From the NCBI GenBank assembly GCA_033721915.1, contig JAWWAC010000043.1, positions 1 to 25,243 on the forward strand: 25,243 nt of DNA. The letters are read 5' to 3'. This DNA comes from REBR01 sp033721915. Its GTDB lineage: Bacteria > Pseudomonadota > Gammaproteobacteria > Pseudomonadales > Oleiphilaceae. Made by a program: the position numbers and the translations under genes. Positions 1 through 7,700 of the stretch are shown piece by piece. The notes beneath the pieces are model-generated. The model made no database searches, was not told where the DNA came from, and saw only the letters and a list, made by a program, of their open reading frames with translations. How positions within the stretch are numbered: the first letter of the stretch is position 1; every line of letters begins with the position of its first letter.

Positions 1-119
1 ATGTATTACTCACCCGTCCGCCGCTCGTCAGCATCCCGAAGGACCTGTTACCGCTCGACTTGCATGTGTTAGGCCTGCCGCCAGCGTTCAATCTGAGCCA
101 TGATCAAACTCTTCAGTTT
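1..119 (-). rRNA. rrs: 16S ribosomal RNA, 5' end (partial)
   Basis: Read on the minus strand this begins with AAACTGAAGAGTTTGATCAT and continues with the universally conserved start of bacterial 16S rRNA (the region of the 27F primer site, then the GGCGG and ACACATGCAAGTCGA blocks). The first helices and part of variable region V1 are present; the gene runs off the left edge of the window. The mature 5' end is placed at base 119 by comparison with E. coli (AAATTGAAGAG). The boxA/boxC leader and two promoters upstream confirm the orientation. Confidence 0.97.
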
Positions 120-223
120 AAATCAAGCGAAAGCCGAAGCTCTCTGTTCTTGCTCAAAGTATTTCACTCAACTGTTTCAACGAGCTACTAACTTTGATGA
201 TCTGTTGCCGGATCATCCCAGTC

Positions 224-234
224 AGCGCCCACAC
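224..234 (-). promoter_or_regulatory. rrn boxC-like element
   Basis: Minus-strand GTGTGGGCGCT closely matches the GTGTGGGCACT boxC of E. coli rrn leaders and sits the usual short distance after boxA. It belongs to the antitermination/leader-processing region of the pre-rRNA. Confidence 0.7.
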
Positions 235-251
235 GCAATTACTTGACCTGA

Positions 252-263
252 TTGTTAAAGAGC
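252..263 (-). promoter_or_regulatory. rrn boxA antitermination element
   Basis: Minus-strand GCTCTTTAACAA matches the E. coli rrn boxA. In the RNA it is bound by NusB/NusE and prevents Rho-dependent termination of the untranslated rRNA transcript. It lies after the expected P2 start and before the 16S 5' end, as it should. Confidence 0.88.
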
Positions 264-302
264 TCGGCGCCAGCGCATCGCTGTGCCGTCAAGAGTATGC
301 GA

Positions 303-330
303 ATTCTACGCCTTTTCCTCTCCCAGTCAA
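303..330 (-). promoter_or_regulatory. rrn P2 promoter
   Basis: On the minus strand: -35 TTGACT (325-330), a 16-base spacer and -10 TAGAAT (303-308), 131 bases downstream of P1 in the direction of transcription. The spacer shares a GGAAAAG core with P1, so the two promoters look like a tandem pair as in enterobacterial and pseudomonad rrn operons. Confidence 0.83.
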
Positions 331-433
331 CCGTTTACTTTAGCTTCCCGGGAACGTGAATCGCCCTGCAAAGCCCGGTGTGACAGCCCCCGGAGGCTTC
401 AGCGATTTGCTGTGTGGTCTCAAGGGACTGCGC

Positions 434-461
434 ATTCTACAGCTTTTTCCGGGGGCGTCAA
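434..461 (-). promoter_or_regulatory. rrn P1 promoter
   Basis: On the minus strand: -35 TTGACG (456-461), a 16-base spacer and -10 TAGAAT (434-439). The 16-base spacer and the GCGC sequence directly after the -10 are the marks of stringently controlled rRNA promoters, whose activity follows ppGpp and initiating NTP levels. Immediately upstream (462-482) an A/T-rich block resembling an UP element overlaps the purT stop codon. Confidence 0.85.
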
Positions 462-472
462 CGGCTGTCCGG

Positions 473-1687
473 TTAATTTTTCCCGCTGGCTGTTACGGAC
501 ACGGCACTGGCGGCCCTGGTCGCCTTCCGGCGGGCCTGCTCCAGGTCATTACCACGGGCCAGCGCCACCCCCATGCGTCGGCGACCACTCAGCGACGGCT
601 TGCCAAAAAGCCGCAACTGGGTATCCGGTTCCGCAAGGGCCTCTGCCAGGCCCTGGTAACCGGGTGCTGACAGCTCCCCCTCTGGCAGAATCACGGCCGA
701 GGCTGAAGGGCCGAACTGTCGGATAGCCGGTATGGGCAACCCCAGTATGGCCCTGACGTGAAGGGCAAACTGGGTGAGATCCTGGGAAATCAGGGTGACC
801 ATGCCGGTATCGTGAGGCCTTGGGGAGACCTCACTGAAGAGCACCTCATCCCCCCGGACAAAAAGCTCCACACCAAAGAGGCCAAAACCTCCCAATGCCG
901 CTGTTACTCTGGCAGCGATCTCCCGTGCTTGTTCCAGCGCTTTTTCGGACATGGCGTGAGGCTGCCAGGACTCCCGGTAATCGCCATCTTCCTGGCGATG
1001 ACCGATGGGCTCGCAAAAGCTGGTACCACCGGCATGCTGAATGGTGAGCAGCGTGATTTCATAGTCAAAGGGGACAAATCCCTCCACGATCACACGGCCA
1101 CCGCCGGCACGGCCACCTTCCTGGGCATAGCGCCAGGCGGCGTCCATCTCCCCCTCCTCCCGGATCAGGCTCTGTCCCTTTCCGGAAGAACTCATGACCG
1201 GCTTGACCACACAGGGAAGTCCCACCTCTTCCACCGCCTGGCGATAATCCGCTTCCGTAGAGACAAAGGCATAAGGTGAAGTGGGCAGCCCCAGCTCTTC
1301 CGCCGCCAGGCGACGAATGCCTTCGCGGTCCATGGTCAGTCGGGTGGCCCTGGCCGTGGGCACGATGTTGAAGCCTTCTTTCTCCAGCGCCACCAGGGCC
1401 TGTGTGGCTATGGCCTCGATTTCAGGCACCACCAGGTGAGGACGCTCCTGGCGGATCACGGCGCTGAGGGCCTCGCCATCCAGCATGTTCACCACGTGAT
1501 TGCGATGGGCCACCTGCATGGCCGGGGCGTCGGCGTAGCGGTCCACGGCGATCACTTCCACCCCCAGACGCTGCAGCTCAATCACCACCTCTTTACCCAG
1601 CTCACCACAGCCACACAGCAGAACGCGTGTGGCGCCCTCGCTGAGAGGGGTGCCCAGCTGAGGCGATTGCAGACTCCACTCACTCAT
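473..1687 (-). CDS. purT: Formate-dependent phosphoribosylglycinamide formyltransferase (GAR transformylase 2)
   Basis: PurT converts 5'-phosphoribosylglycinamide, formate and ATP into formyl-GAR in the third step of purine synthesis; it is the folate-independent alternative to PurN. The 404-residue product is close to the E. coli length (392). It is an ATP-grasp enzyme: an N-terminal nucleotide-fold motif CGCGELGKE (about 25-33), the ATP-grasp loop KPVMSSSGKGQS (162-173), then the central GHRQEDGDYRESWQPH block and the metal-binding segment FSEVSPRPHDTGMV. The start ATG overlaps the stop of the upstream DUF1289 gene (ATGA, 1684-1687), with a GGGGGT Shine-Dalgarno six bases away, so translation is probably coupled. 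It is the last gene of a four-gene minus-strand unit; its TAA at 473-475 lies in the upstream element of rrn P1 and I see no terminator between them. Confidence 0.96.
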   Translation of the reverse strand: MSEWSLQSPQLGTPLSEGATRVLLCGCGELGKEVVIELQRLGVEVIAVDRYADAPAMQVAHRNHVVNMLDGEALSAVIRQERPHLVVPEIEAIATQALVALEKEGFNIVPTARATRLTMDREGIRRLAAEELGLPTSPYAFVSTEADYRQAVEEVGLPCVVKPVMSSSGKGQSLIREEGEMDAAWRYAQEGGRAGGGRVIVEGFVPFDYEITLLTIQHAGGTSFCEPIGHRQEDGDYRESWQPHAMSEKALEQAREIAARVTAALGGFGLFGVELFVRGDEVLFSEVSPRPHDTGMVTLISQDLTQFALHVRAILGLPIPAIRQFGPSASAVILPEGELSAPGYQGLAEALAEPDTQLRLFGKPSLSGRRRMGVALARGNDLEQARRKATRAASAVSVTASGKN

Positions 1688-1893
1688 GACCGACCCCCTA
1701 TGATCATCTGCTGTTCCCGCTCAGCCACCCGGACCAGCACTTGCCGTTTTTCCGCGGCGCTCATGGAGGACCAGCGGGTGATTTCCTCAACACTGCGCTG
1801 ACAGCCGATGCAGAGGTCGTTTTCATCCAGCGCGCAGACACTGATGCAGGGAGAGGCCAGTGCCTGGCCCGGGGAAGAGGCGCTCTCAGTCAC
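1684..1893 (-). CDS. DUF1289 family small cysteine-cluster protein
   Basis: A 69-residue protein with four cysteines, C16, C20, C28 and C31, spaced C-x3-C-x7-C-x2-C, in the context PCISVCALDENDLCIGCQRS and followed by the EITRW motif. This is the signature of the DUF1289 family, often described as predicted Fe-S or zinc proteins; the true function is unknown. The start is GTG at 1891-1893, overlapping the gamma-carbonic anhydrase stop codon as GTGA, behind a GGTGGGGG purine run; its own stop overlaps the purT start as ATGA. The double overlap implies one mRNA with coupled translation. Members of this family are frequently small and sit at operon ends, so the context does not reveal a substrate. 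Confidence 0.85.
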   Translation of the reverse strand: MTESASSPGQALASPCISVCALDENDLCIGCQRSVEEITRWSSMSAAEKRQVLVRVAEREQQMIIGGRS

Positions 1894-2429
1894 TCCGGCG
1901 CCCCCACCTGGCTCACCTTCAGGTGATGGCTGTAACGCTCGGCATTCTGCACATAGTGCTGGGCACTGAGCTCGAGCATCTTGTGCTGTTGTTCATTGAG
2001 CTCTTTTTTGATCTTGCCGGGGGAGCCCACCACCATGCTGCCATCGGGCACTTCCATGCCTTCCGGAATCAGGGTGTTGGCACCAATCAGGCAGTGCTTG
2101 CCGATTTTCGCGCCATTGAGAATCACCGCGTTGATACCAATCAGGGAGTAGTCCCCCACGGTACAGCCATGCAGCATGGCCTGGTGCCCTACGGTCACAC
2201 CGCGCCCCAGTGTCAGCTTGATGCCCGGGTCCGTGTGCAGAACGGCGCCATCCTGGATGTTGCTCTCCGGGCCCAGTGTAATCAGGTCGTTGTCGCCACG
2301 GATCACGGCGTTGAACCAGACGCTGACCTTGTCTTCCAGCACCACGGAACCAATGACGGTGGCATTGCCGGCGATAAAGTGACCGCCGCCTCTCAGCTCG
2401 GCCTGTCTGTCCTGAAGGTCATAGATCAT
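1890..2429 (-). CDS. Gamma-carbonic anhydrase family protein (YrdA/PaaY type, left-handed beta-helix)
   Basis: The 179-residue protein shows the hexapeptide repeats of a left-handed beta-helix (for example IAGNATVIGSVVLED, VGDYSLIGINAVILNGAKIG). The three histidine zinc ligands of gamma-carbonic anhydrases are recognisable as H65 (VLHTD), H82 (VGHQAMLHG) and H87, and the conserved R44, D46, Q59 and D60 are in place. Proteins of this type are trimers with a metal at each interface; some hydrate CO2, whereas for the YrdA/CaiE/PaaY branch activity is often weak or unproven and PaaY acts as a thioesterase. The start ATG at 2429 lies 43 bases after the nudL stop, behind a purine-rich GAGTGAGAA. 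It is the second gene of the nudL-purT unit. Family assignment is firm; the substrate is not. Confidence 0.9.
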   Translation of the reverse strand: MIYDLQDRQAELRGGGHFIAGNATVIGSVVLEDKVSVWFNAVIRGDNDLITLGPESNIQDGAVLHTDPGIKLTLGRGVTVGHQAMLHGCTVGDYSLIGINAVILNGAKIGKHCLIGANTLIPEGMEVPDGSMVVGSPGKIKKELNEQQHKMLELSAQHYVQNAERYSHHLKVSQVGAPE

Positions 2430-2472
2430 GGTCTTGTTCTCACTCGTTCTTGTGAATGATGGGGTTAATGGC

Positions 2473-3057
2473 TCAGCCTCTCGGATCAGGCCGTGTCAGG
2501 TCAATTCCCGCGTCGTAGGCCTCGTTGAGAAAGTCCACCAGTACGGCCGCAGAAAGCCCCCAGATCTCATAGGATTGCCACTGGTAACAGGGAATATACA
2601 GCTGCTGGTCTCCGATTTTGATGTTATCCGTGCGGAAACGGCGGTCTTCCAGGAAGAACGACACCGGTACACGGAAGATGGCATCCAGCTCTTTCTCTTC
2701 CGGCACAAACTCACTGTCTGCGGGAATCACACCGGCAAAGGGTGAAACCAGAATGCCGTGCAGAGAAACCACCTGTGAGAGGGGACCGATGACCTCCACC
2801 TTGCCCGAGCCCAGACCGATCTCCTCTTCCGTCTCCCTCAGGGCCGTGTGCAGTATCGTGGGGTCTTCCGGTTCACGCATACCCCCGGGAAAGGCCACCT
2901 GGCCACTGTGGGTGCTCATGCCGGAAGCGCGCTGGGTCAGTACGATCTCCGGCTCCCTGTCGTGGGTCACGGGCACCAGAATGCCCGCTTCCGGATAATC
3001 CACGGTCAGCTTTCGGGGCTGGTAGCCGGCAAGCTTCTGGCGCATTCGATCAATCAC
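2473..3057 (-). CDS. nudL: CoA pyrophosphatase, Nudix family (NudL/YeaB type)
   Basis: This enzyme is predicted to split coenzyme A or its derivatives into 3',5'-ADP and phosphopantetheine. The 194-residue product has the CoA-pyrophosphatase signature before the Nudix box, VLTQRASGMSTHSGQVAFPGG (about 39-59), with the RxxxxxxHxGQVAFPGG pattern typical of the family, and the Nudix box proper ending ALRETEEEIGL (72-82), including the R74-E75 and E77-E79 metal ligands. The start is GTG at 3055-3057, supported by an AGGAA eight bases upstream; an in-frame ATG at codon 5 has no better ribosome site. It is the first gene of the minus-strand unit that ends with purT and is divergent from a second Nudix gene at 3263. 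The assignment to CoA is by family motif only. Confidence 0.9.
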   Translation of the reverse strand: MIDRMRQKLAGYQPRKLTVDYPEAGILVPVTHDREPEIVLTQRASGMSTHSGQVAFPGGMREPEDPTILHTALRETEEEIGLGSGKVEVIGPLSQVVSLHGILVSPFAGVIPADSEFVPEEKELDAIFRVPVSFFLEDRRFRTDNIKIGDQQLYIPCYQWQSYEIWGLSAAVLVDFLNEAYDAGIDLTRPDPRG

Positions 3058-3192
3058 ACGGGAATTCCTGGCACATAGGGATCTGTGAAGGTATCACAGC
3101 CCGTAAAACCAATGAACCATGAAAAACCCGCCCCAATGGCGCTTTTGAAGGCAACAGGTCCCGGACAGGGTCCGGCCTCTGGGGCCCGGGCA

Positions 3193-3223
3193 TAGACAGC
3201 CACAGCATCGGACACAGTATAAT
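3193..3223 (+). promoter_or_regulatory. Predicted sigma-70 promoter of the zinc-ribbon Nudix gene
   Basis: A perfect -10 TATAAT (3218-3223) is preceded by TAGACA (3193-3198, five of six to consensus) at a somewhat long spacing of 19 bases. Transcription would start near 3230, about 33 bases before the ATG at 3263, which has a GAGG Shine-Dalgarno. Confidence 0.55.
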
Positions 3224-3262
3224 CAGCAGGGTTGATGAACCAGGGCTCACAAGAGGTAGCAC

Positions 3263-3811
3263 ATGAATTTTTGCAGTCATTGCGGCACGGCTGTGGTACA
3301 GCGCATTCCGGAGGGGGATAACCGCCACCGGCACATCTGCCCTGGCTGCGGAACCATCCACTATTCCAACCCGCGCATTGTGGCCGGCACCATTCCGGTC
3401 TGGGAGGACAAGGTGCTGCTGTGCCGCAGGGCCATTGCCCCCCGCCACGGTTACTGGACACTGCCGGCCGGCTATATGGAAAACACCGAAACCACCATGG
3501 AGGCGGCGCTGCGGGAAACCTGGGAGGAGGCCCAGGCCCGGGTGGACATCGACGGGCTTTATTGCGTGATGAGTGTCCCCCATATCGATCAGGTGCACAT
3601 GTATTTCCGGGCCAGCCTGGTGGATGGCCGTTTCAGCGCCGGTGAAGAGTCACTGGAAGTGGCCCTGTTCCGGGAAGAGGACATCCCCTGGGATCAACTG
3701 GCCTTCCCCACCATCCAGGACGCCCTGCAACATTATTTCCGTGAGCGGCGCAATAACCACTTCACGCTGATGGTGGAAGACATTCGCCGGCCGCTAAAAA
3801 GCACCGATTAG
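3263..3811 (+). CDS. Nudix hydrolase with N-terminal zinc ribbon
   Basis: A 182-residue protein starting MNFCSHCGTA. An N-terminal zinc ribbon (C4, C7, C26, C29; the Nudix_N_2 type) is followed by a Nudix domain with box G70-x5-E76-x7-R84-E85-x2-E88-E89. The final G-U of the generic box is replaced by Q-A (EEAQA), as I remember for this subfamily. Relatives in pseudomonads are annotated as ADP-ribose or NAD-related pyrophosphatases, but the substrate cannot be read from sequence. The ATG has a GAGG ribosome site six bases upstream and a good TATAAT promoter. It is monocistronic and convergent with the yqfO-like gene (85-base gap). It shares its upstream region with nudL, which belongs to a different Nudix subgroup. 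Confidence 0.88.
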   Translation: MNFCSHCGTAVVQRIPEGDNRHRHICPGCGTIHYSNPRIVAGTIPVWEDKVLLCRRAIAPRHGYWTLPAGYMENTETTMEAALRETWEEAQARVDIDGLYCVMSVPHIDQVHMYFRASLVDGRFSAGEESLEVALFREEDIPWDQLAFPTIQDALQHYFRERRNNHFTLMVEDIRRPLKSTD

Positions 3812-3896
3812 CACCAGGCCGTGCAGGATGCCCTGGCAGACCCGAGACTGAAATCCCGGGACATGCCCGGCCGGCCACCCCCCGACCGCAAGCTCC

Positions 3897-4208
3897 CTAG
3901 AAATCCTCCAGACGGTAAACTTCATAGGCCGGCTCTTCATAAGGGTGGGAGTGTTTCAGTGCCGCCAGTGCCGGTCGGATCAGGTTGTTCTGGCAGACCA
4001 TCTCCACACGACACTCCGTGACCCGCTCCACAGCCCCCTGCTGCCCCAGAAAGGGCTGGCTGCCCTCCAGCGGCCGGAACTGCCCCTGGCCCACTGTCTG
4101 CCAGGCACAACAGTCGTAATCGCCAATCTTTCCACCGCCGGCGGCAAAAATCGCCGTTTTTGTGACCTCGGCGTAATCTTCCGGCACAAAATAACAAAGC
4201 TTGAACAT
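3897..4208 (-). CDS. Stand-alone NIF3/YqfO-type domain protein
   Basis: The 103-residue product starts MFKLCYFVPE and ends with the HSHPYEEPAYEVYRLEDF block; the HPYEEPAYE motif marks the CutA-like domain that is inserted in the larger NIF3 family (B. subtilis YqfO) and also occurs alone in gammaproteobacteria, usually annotated YqfO family protein. Its function is unknown; the full-length NIF3 metal-binding half is absent. I chose ATG 4206-4208 over an in-frame ATG ten codons upstream because a strong Shine-Dalgarno (GGGAGGT) lies seven bases before it and the family starts here. It lies downstream of a long AT-rich intergenic stretch with its own TATAAT-type -10. Confidence 0.85.
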   Translation of the reverse strand: MFKLCYFVPEDYAEVTKTAIFAAGGGKIGDYDCCAWQTVGQGQFRPLEGSQPFLGQQGAVERVTECRVEMVCQNNLIRPALAALKHSHPYEEPAYEVYRLEDF

Positions 4209-4291
4209 GGCCTTGACCTCCCTTGCAGATGGCTTCATTCGGGGCCCTTCAGCAGGGCAGAGATCCCTGCAAAGAAGCCCCGGATCCGGGC

Positions 4292-4320
4292 ATTATAAGT
4301 TACCCACATTTTCTGTGGAT
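4292..4320 (-). promoter_or_regulatory. Predicted promoter of the yqfO-like gene
   Basis: Minus-strand -10 TATAAT (4292-4297) is a perfect match; at 17 bases upstream the -35 position reads ATCCAC (4315-4320), a poor match, so the promoter may need an activator. The predicted start near 4285 gives a leader of about 75 bases before the ATG at 4208. Confidence 0.45.
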
Positions 4321-4331
4321 ATCTCTGTGAA
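4300..4331. other. Cluster of three DnaA-box-like 9-mers
   Basis: TTACCCACA on the plus strand (4300-4308) and ATATCCACA on the minus strand (4314-4322) each differ by one base from the DnaA box TTATCCACA and face each other; a third minus-strand site, CTGTTCACA-like (around 4325-4333), matches less well. They sit next to AT-rich DNA and overlap the predicted yqfO -10/-35 area. Whether DnaA binds is unknown; a chance origin is possible. Confidence 0.3.
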
Positions 4332-4511
4332 CAGTTTTTGGGAAGACGCCCCGGAGCGGCTTGATTACAGGGTTCCGGTCAAATTGGCGTCTTTTTCACC
4401 AGCTATTTTTATCAAGCAAAAACAGTAACTTACAAAAATATAAAAACGCTTGCTACCACCCTGGTTCTGAGTTAATAGGGGCAGCGGAAGGGCAAAAAAA
4501 ATGTGCATAAA

Positions 4512-4540
4512 AATCTACTGTCAAGGCTTGACGGCGTCAA
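4512..4540 (-). promoter_or_regulatory. Promoter-like sequence with nested TTGAC palindromes
   Basis: On the minus strand -35 TTGACG (4535-4540), a 17-base spacer and -10 TAGATT (4512-4517) form a reasonable sigma-70 promoter pointing away from purL toward the yqfO-like gene. Two overlapping dyads share half-sites: GTCAAG-G-CTTGAC (4520-4532) fills the spacer and TTGACG-G-CGTCAA (4528-4540) covers the -35. Such a placement would suit a repressor or activator operator. What it would express is unclear: the long yqfO leader or a small RNA. Confidence 0.35.
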
Positions 4541-4710
4541 TTTTCAGCACAGGAGGGTCATTTTTTTCGTCAGTTTCTTGCCAGAAACCAGGGGCACAGT
4601 GAAGAGTGTTTCAGGGGGTGACAAGTCAGCGTCCGTCGCCACTGACATCGGTTACGGGGAGTAACAGAATGTAAGGGCGACCCGAAATGATTAACAAACC
4701 AACCGCCTGA

Positions 4711-7700
4711 TCAACCGAGCCAGTAACGGGCATTGCGGAACAATCTCAGCCAGGCGCCCTCTTCCTGCCACTCCGGTGGGTGCCAGGAATTCTGCACCGT
4801 GCGGAAAACCCGCTCCGGGTGAGGCATCATCAGGGTGACACGGCCATCGGCATTGCACAGCCCCGTCATTCCACCGGGGGAGCCATTGGGATTGGCCGGG
4901 TAGGTTTCCGTGGCGCCACCGGCATTGTCGATGTAGCGCAGTGCCAGCTGATCGGCCGCCACCAGGGCACTCTGCTGTTTGCTGTCGCGGAATTGCGCAA
5001 GACCTTCACCGTGGGCAACGGCGATGGGCAGCCTGGAGCCCTCCATGCCCCGCATCAGCACGGAACGGGAGGGCATCACCTCCACCATCACCTGTCGGGC
5101 CTCGAACTGCTCGGAGCGGTTGCGGACAAAGTGCGGCCAGTGCTCGGACCCGGGGATCAGCTCACGCAGGTTGGACAGCATCTGGCAGCCATTACAGACC
5201 CCCAGAGCCAGCACATCCTCCCGCTCAAAGAAGGCCGCAAACTGGTCACGCCCCCGGCTGTTGAACAGGATGGACTTGGCCCAGCCCTCACCGGCCCCCA
5301 GCACATCGCCGTAGGAGAAGCCGCCACAGGCCACCAGAGACTGGAAATCGTCCAGTGTGACGCGCCCCGAAAGCACATCGCTCATGTGCACATCCACACT
5401 GTCAAAGCCGGCCTGGTCAAAGGCCGCGGCCATTTCCAGCTGGCCATTCACGCCCTGCTCCCTGAGAACGGCAATGCGCGGGCGCACACCGGTGTTGATC
5501 ATGGGTGCGGCGATATTGTCCTGGGGGTCGAATGTCAGCTGGGCGTTCAGGCCGGGATCGTCCTCACGGGCCAGACCATGGAATTCCTCTTCCGCACAGG
5601 CGGCATTATCACGCAGTGCCTGGATGCGATAGCTGGTTTCAGCCCACAGCTGGTGGTAATAGGTGCGTGTCCGTGACAGCACCGGCTCCCCCTGCAGGGT
5701 GAAGGTGATCCTGTCATCGTCACCGGGGGTGCCGATCACGGACACCTGATCCCCCAGGCCGGCGCCGGAAAACTGCTGCAGAATGGCGGCGGTTTCCTGG
5801 CGGCGAACCTGAATCACGGCACCCAGCTCTTCATTGAACAGCTCACGGGGCAGCTGGCTGGCCTCTTCCGCCAGTCCATCCAGGTTGATCTTCAGCCCGG
5901 TATGACCCGCGAAGGCCATTTCGCACAAGGTGGTAAAGAGGCCACCGTCAGAGCGGTCGTGGTAAGCCAGCAGGCGATTGTCCCGGTTGAGTCCCTGGAT
6001 AACGGCAAAAAAGGCCTTGAGGTCTTCCGGGTCCTCCAGGTCCGGCGCCACCGCCCCCATGGACTGGTACACCTGGGCCAGTGCGGAACCACCCAGTCGA
6101 TTACGGCCGGCCCCCAGATCCACCAGTATCAGGTCCGTCTCGCCACAATCCGTCCGCAACTGTGGCGTCAGAGTGCGACGGACATCGCTGACCGGGGCAA
6201 AGCCGCTGATGATCAGCGACAGTGGCGATGTCACGGACTTTTGCTGGTTGTCCTCTTCCCACACCGTCTTCATGGACATGGAATCCTTGCCCACGGGAAT
6301 GCTGATGCCCAGGGCGGGACACAGCTCCATGCCCACCGCCTTGACCGTGGCATAGAGGTTGGCGTCCTCACCGGGATGCCCGGCCGGGGCCATCCAGTTC
6401 GCGGACAGGCGAATATCCGAGAGGCGATCGATGGCCGCGGCGGCCATATTGGTCACCACCTCACCCACTGCCATGCGCCCGGAGGCCGGGGCATTGATGC
6501 AGGCCAGCGGAGTCCGCTCACCCATGGCCATGGCCTCACCGGTGTACCCCTGAAAGGACGAGGTGGTCACGGCCACATCCGCCACCGGCACCTGCCAGGG
6601 GCCCACCATCTGGTCCCGTGCCACCATGCCGGTAATGGAACGGTCGCCGATGGTGATCAGAAAGCCCTTGCCGGCCACGGCCGGAAACTGCAGCACCCGG
6701 TCGGCAGCCTCACTGATATCAATGCCGCGGGAGTCGAATACCGGCTTGGTGAAGTGGGCGGTCTCGGCACTGCGGTGCATCTTCGGGGGCTTGCCAAACA
6801 GGACCTGCATGGGCAGATCCACCGGGGCATTGTTGAAATAGCTGTCCTGCACCGACAGGTCCGGCTTTTCCAGGGCTTCACCCACATCCGCGTAAGGGCA
6901 GCGCTCGCGGCGGCAGATGGCGTCAAAACGGCTCATGTTCTCCGGCGACACCGCCAGCACGTAACGCTCCTGGGATTCGTTGCACCAGATTTCCGCCGGC
7001 GACATGCCCGGTTCGTCATTGGGCACATCACGCAACTCGAAGCGTCCGCCACGACCGCCGTCCTTGACCAGCTCAGGCAGGGCATTGGACAGGCCACCGG
7101 CACCCACATCGTGAATAAAGGCAATGGGGTTGGCATCACCCAACTGCCAGCAGCGGTCAATTACCTCCTGGCAGCGGCGCTCCATTTCCGGGTTGCCGCG
7201 CTGGACCGAGGCAAAATCCAGGTCTTCGGCGCTGGCGCCGGAGTCCATGGAGGAGGCGGCACCCCCGCCGAGACCGATCAGCATGGCCGGGCCGCCCAAG
7301 ACAATCAGCCGGGCACCCGGGGCGATTCCCCCCTTGTCCACATGCTCCTCGCGGATATTGCCCATGCCGCCGGCAATCATGATCGGCTTGTGGTAGCCAC
7401 GCACCTCTTCCCCGGCCGGCCCCGGCACGCTCTGCTCAAAGGTCCGGAAATAGCCACTGAGATTGGGGCGGCCAAACTCATTATTGAAAGCGGCACCGCC
7501 AATGGGGCCGTCCAGCATGATTTTCAGGGGGCTGGCGAGACGCTCGGGGCGACTCTCAATCCCCTCCCAGGGGCGGATAAAGCCCGGCAGCCGGAGGTTG
7601 GAAACGGTAAAGCCCGTGAGGCCGGCCTTGGGCTTGCCCCCCTTGCCGGTGGCTCCCTCATCGCGGATCTCGCCGCCGGCGCCCGTGGCGGAGCCGGCAT

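Larger units (their letters stand above)
120..472 (-). other. rrn promoter and leader region (no protein gene)
   Basis: This 353-base stretch lies between the end of purT and the 16S 5' end and holds no credible protein gene. On the minus strand it contains, in order of transcription, promoter P1, promoter P2, a boxA antitermination element, a boxC-like element and the pre-16S leader that would be removed by RNase III and the 5'-maturation nucleases. Each element is listed separately. Short open frames on the plus strand here are chance. Confidence 0.85.
4209..4710. other. AT-rich intergenic stretch between purL and yqfO-like gene
   Basis: About 500 bases without a credible protein gene, clearly richer in A and T than the rest of the window, especially 4370-4520 and 4561-4567. 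Inside it I can point to a TATAAT-type -10 for the yqfO-like gene (4292-4297), three sequences resembling DnaA boxes (4300-4331), a promoter-like pair with nested palindromes (4512-4540), a small hairpin (4573-4588, arms GTTTCT/AGAAAC) and another (4651-4665, arms GTTAC/GTAAC). No strong intrinsic terminator for purL is visible. A small RNA gene is possible but unproven. Confidence 0.6.

Noticed and set aside
283..726. Short plus-strand open frames over the rrn promoter region.
   Set aside because: They cross the rRNA promoters and the purT end and show no coding pattern.
3050..3598. Minus-strand open frames reading through the divergent Nudix intergenic region.
   Set aside because: They overlap the well-supported zinc-ribbon Nudix gene on the other strand and lack domains.
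3856..3870. CCGGG-ACATG-CCCGG dyad as a bidirectional terminator between the Nudix and yqfO-like genes.
   Set aside because: Only five base pairs and no T run on either side.
4573..4588. Hairpin GTTTCT-TGCC-AGAAAC next to a T7 run as a terminator for purL.
   Set aside because: On the minus strand the run after the stem is A, not T, and on the plus strand the T run comes before the stem.
4239..4710. Chromosomal replication origin.
   Set aside because: Only two or three imperfect DnaA boxes and no typical origin neighbours; kept only as a possible DnaA-binding site.
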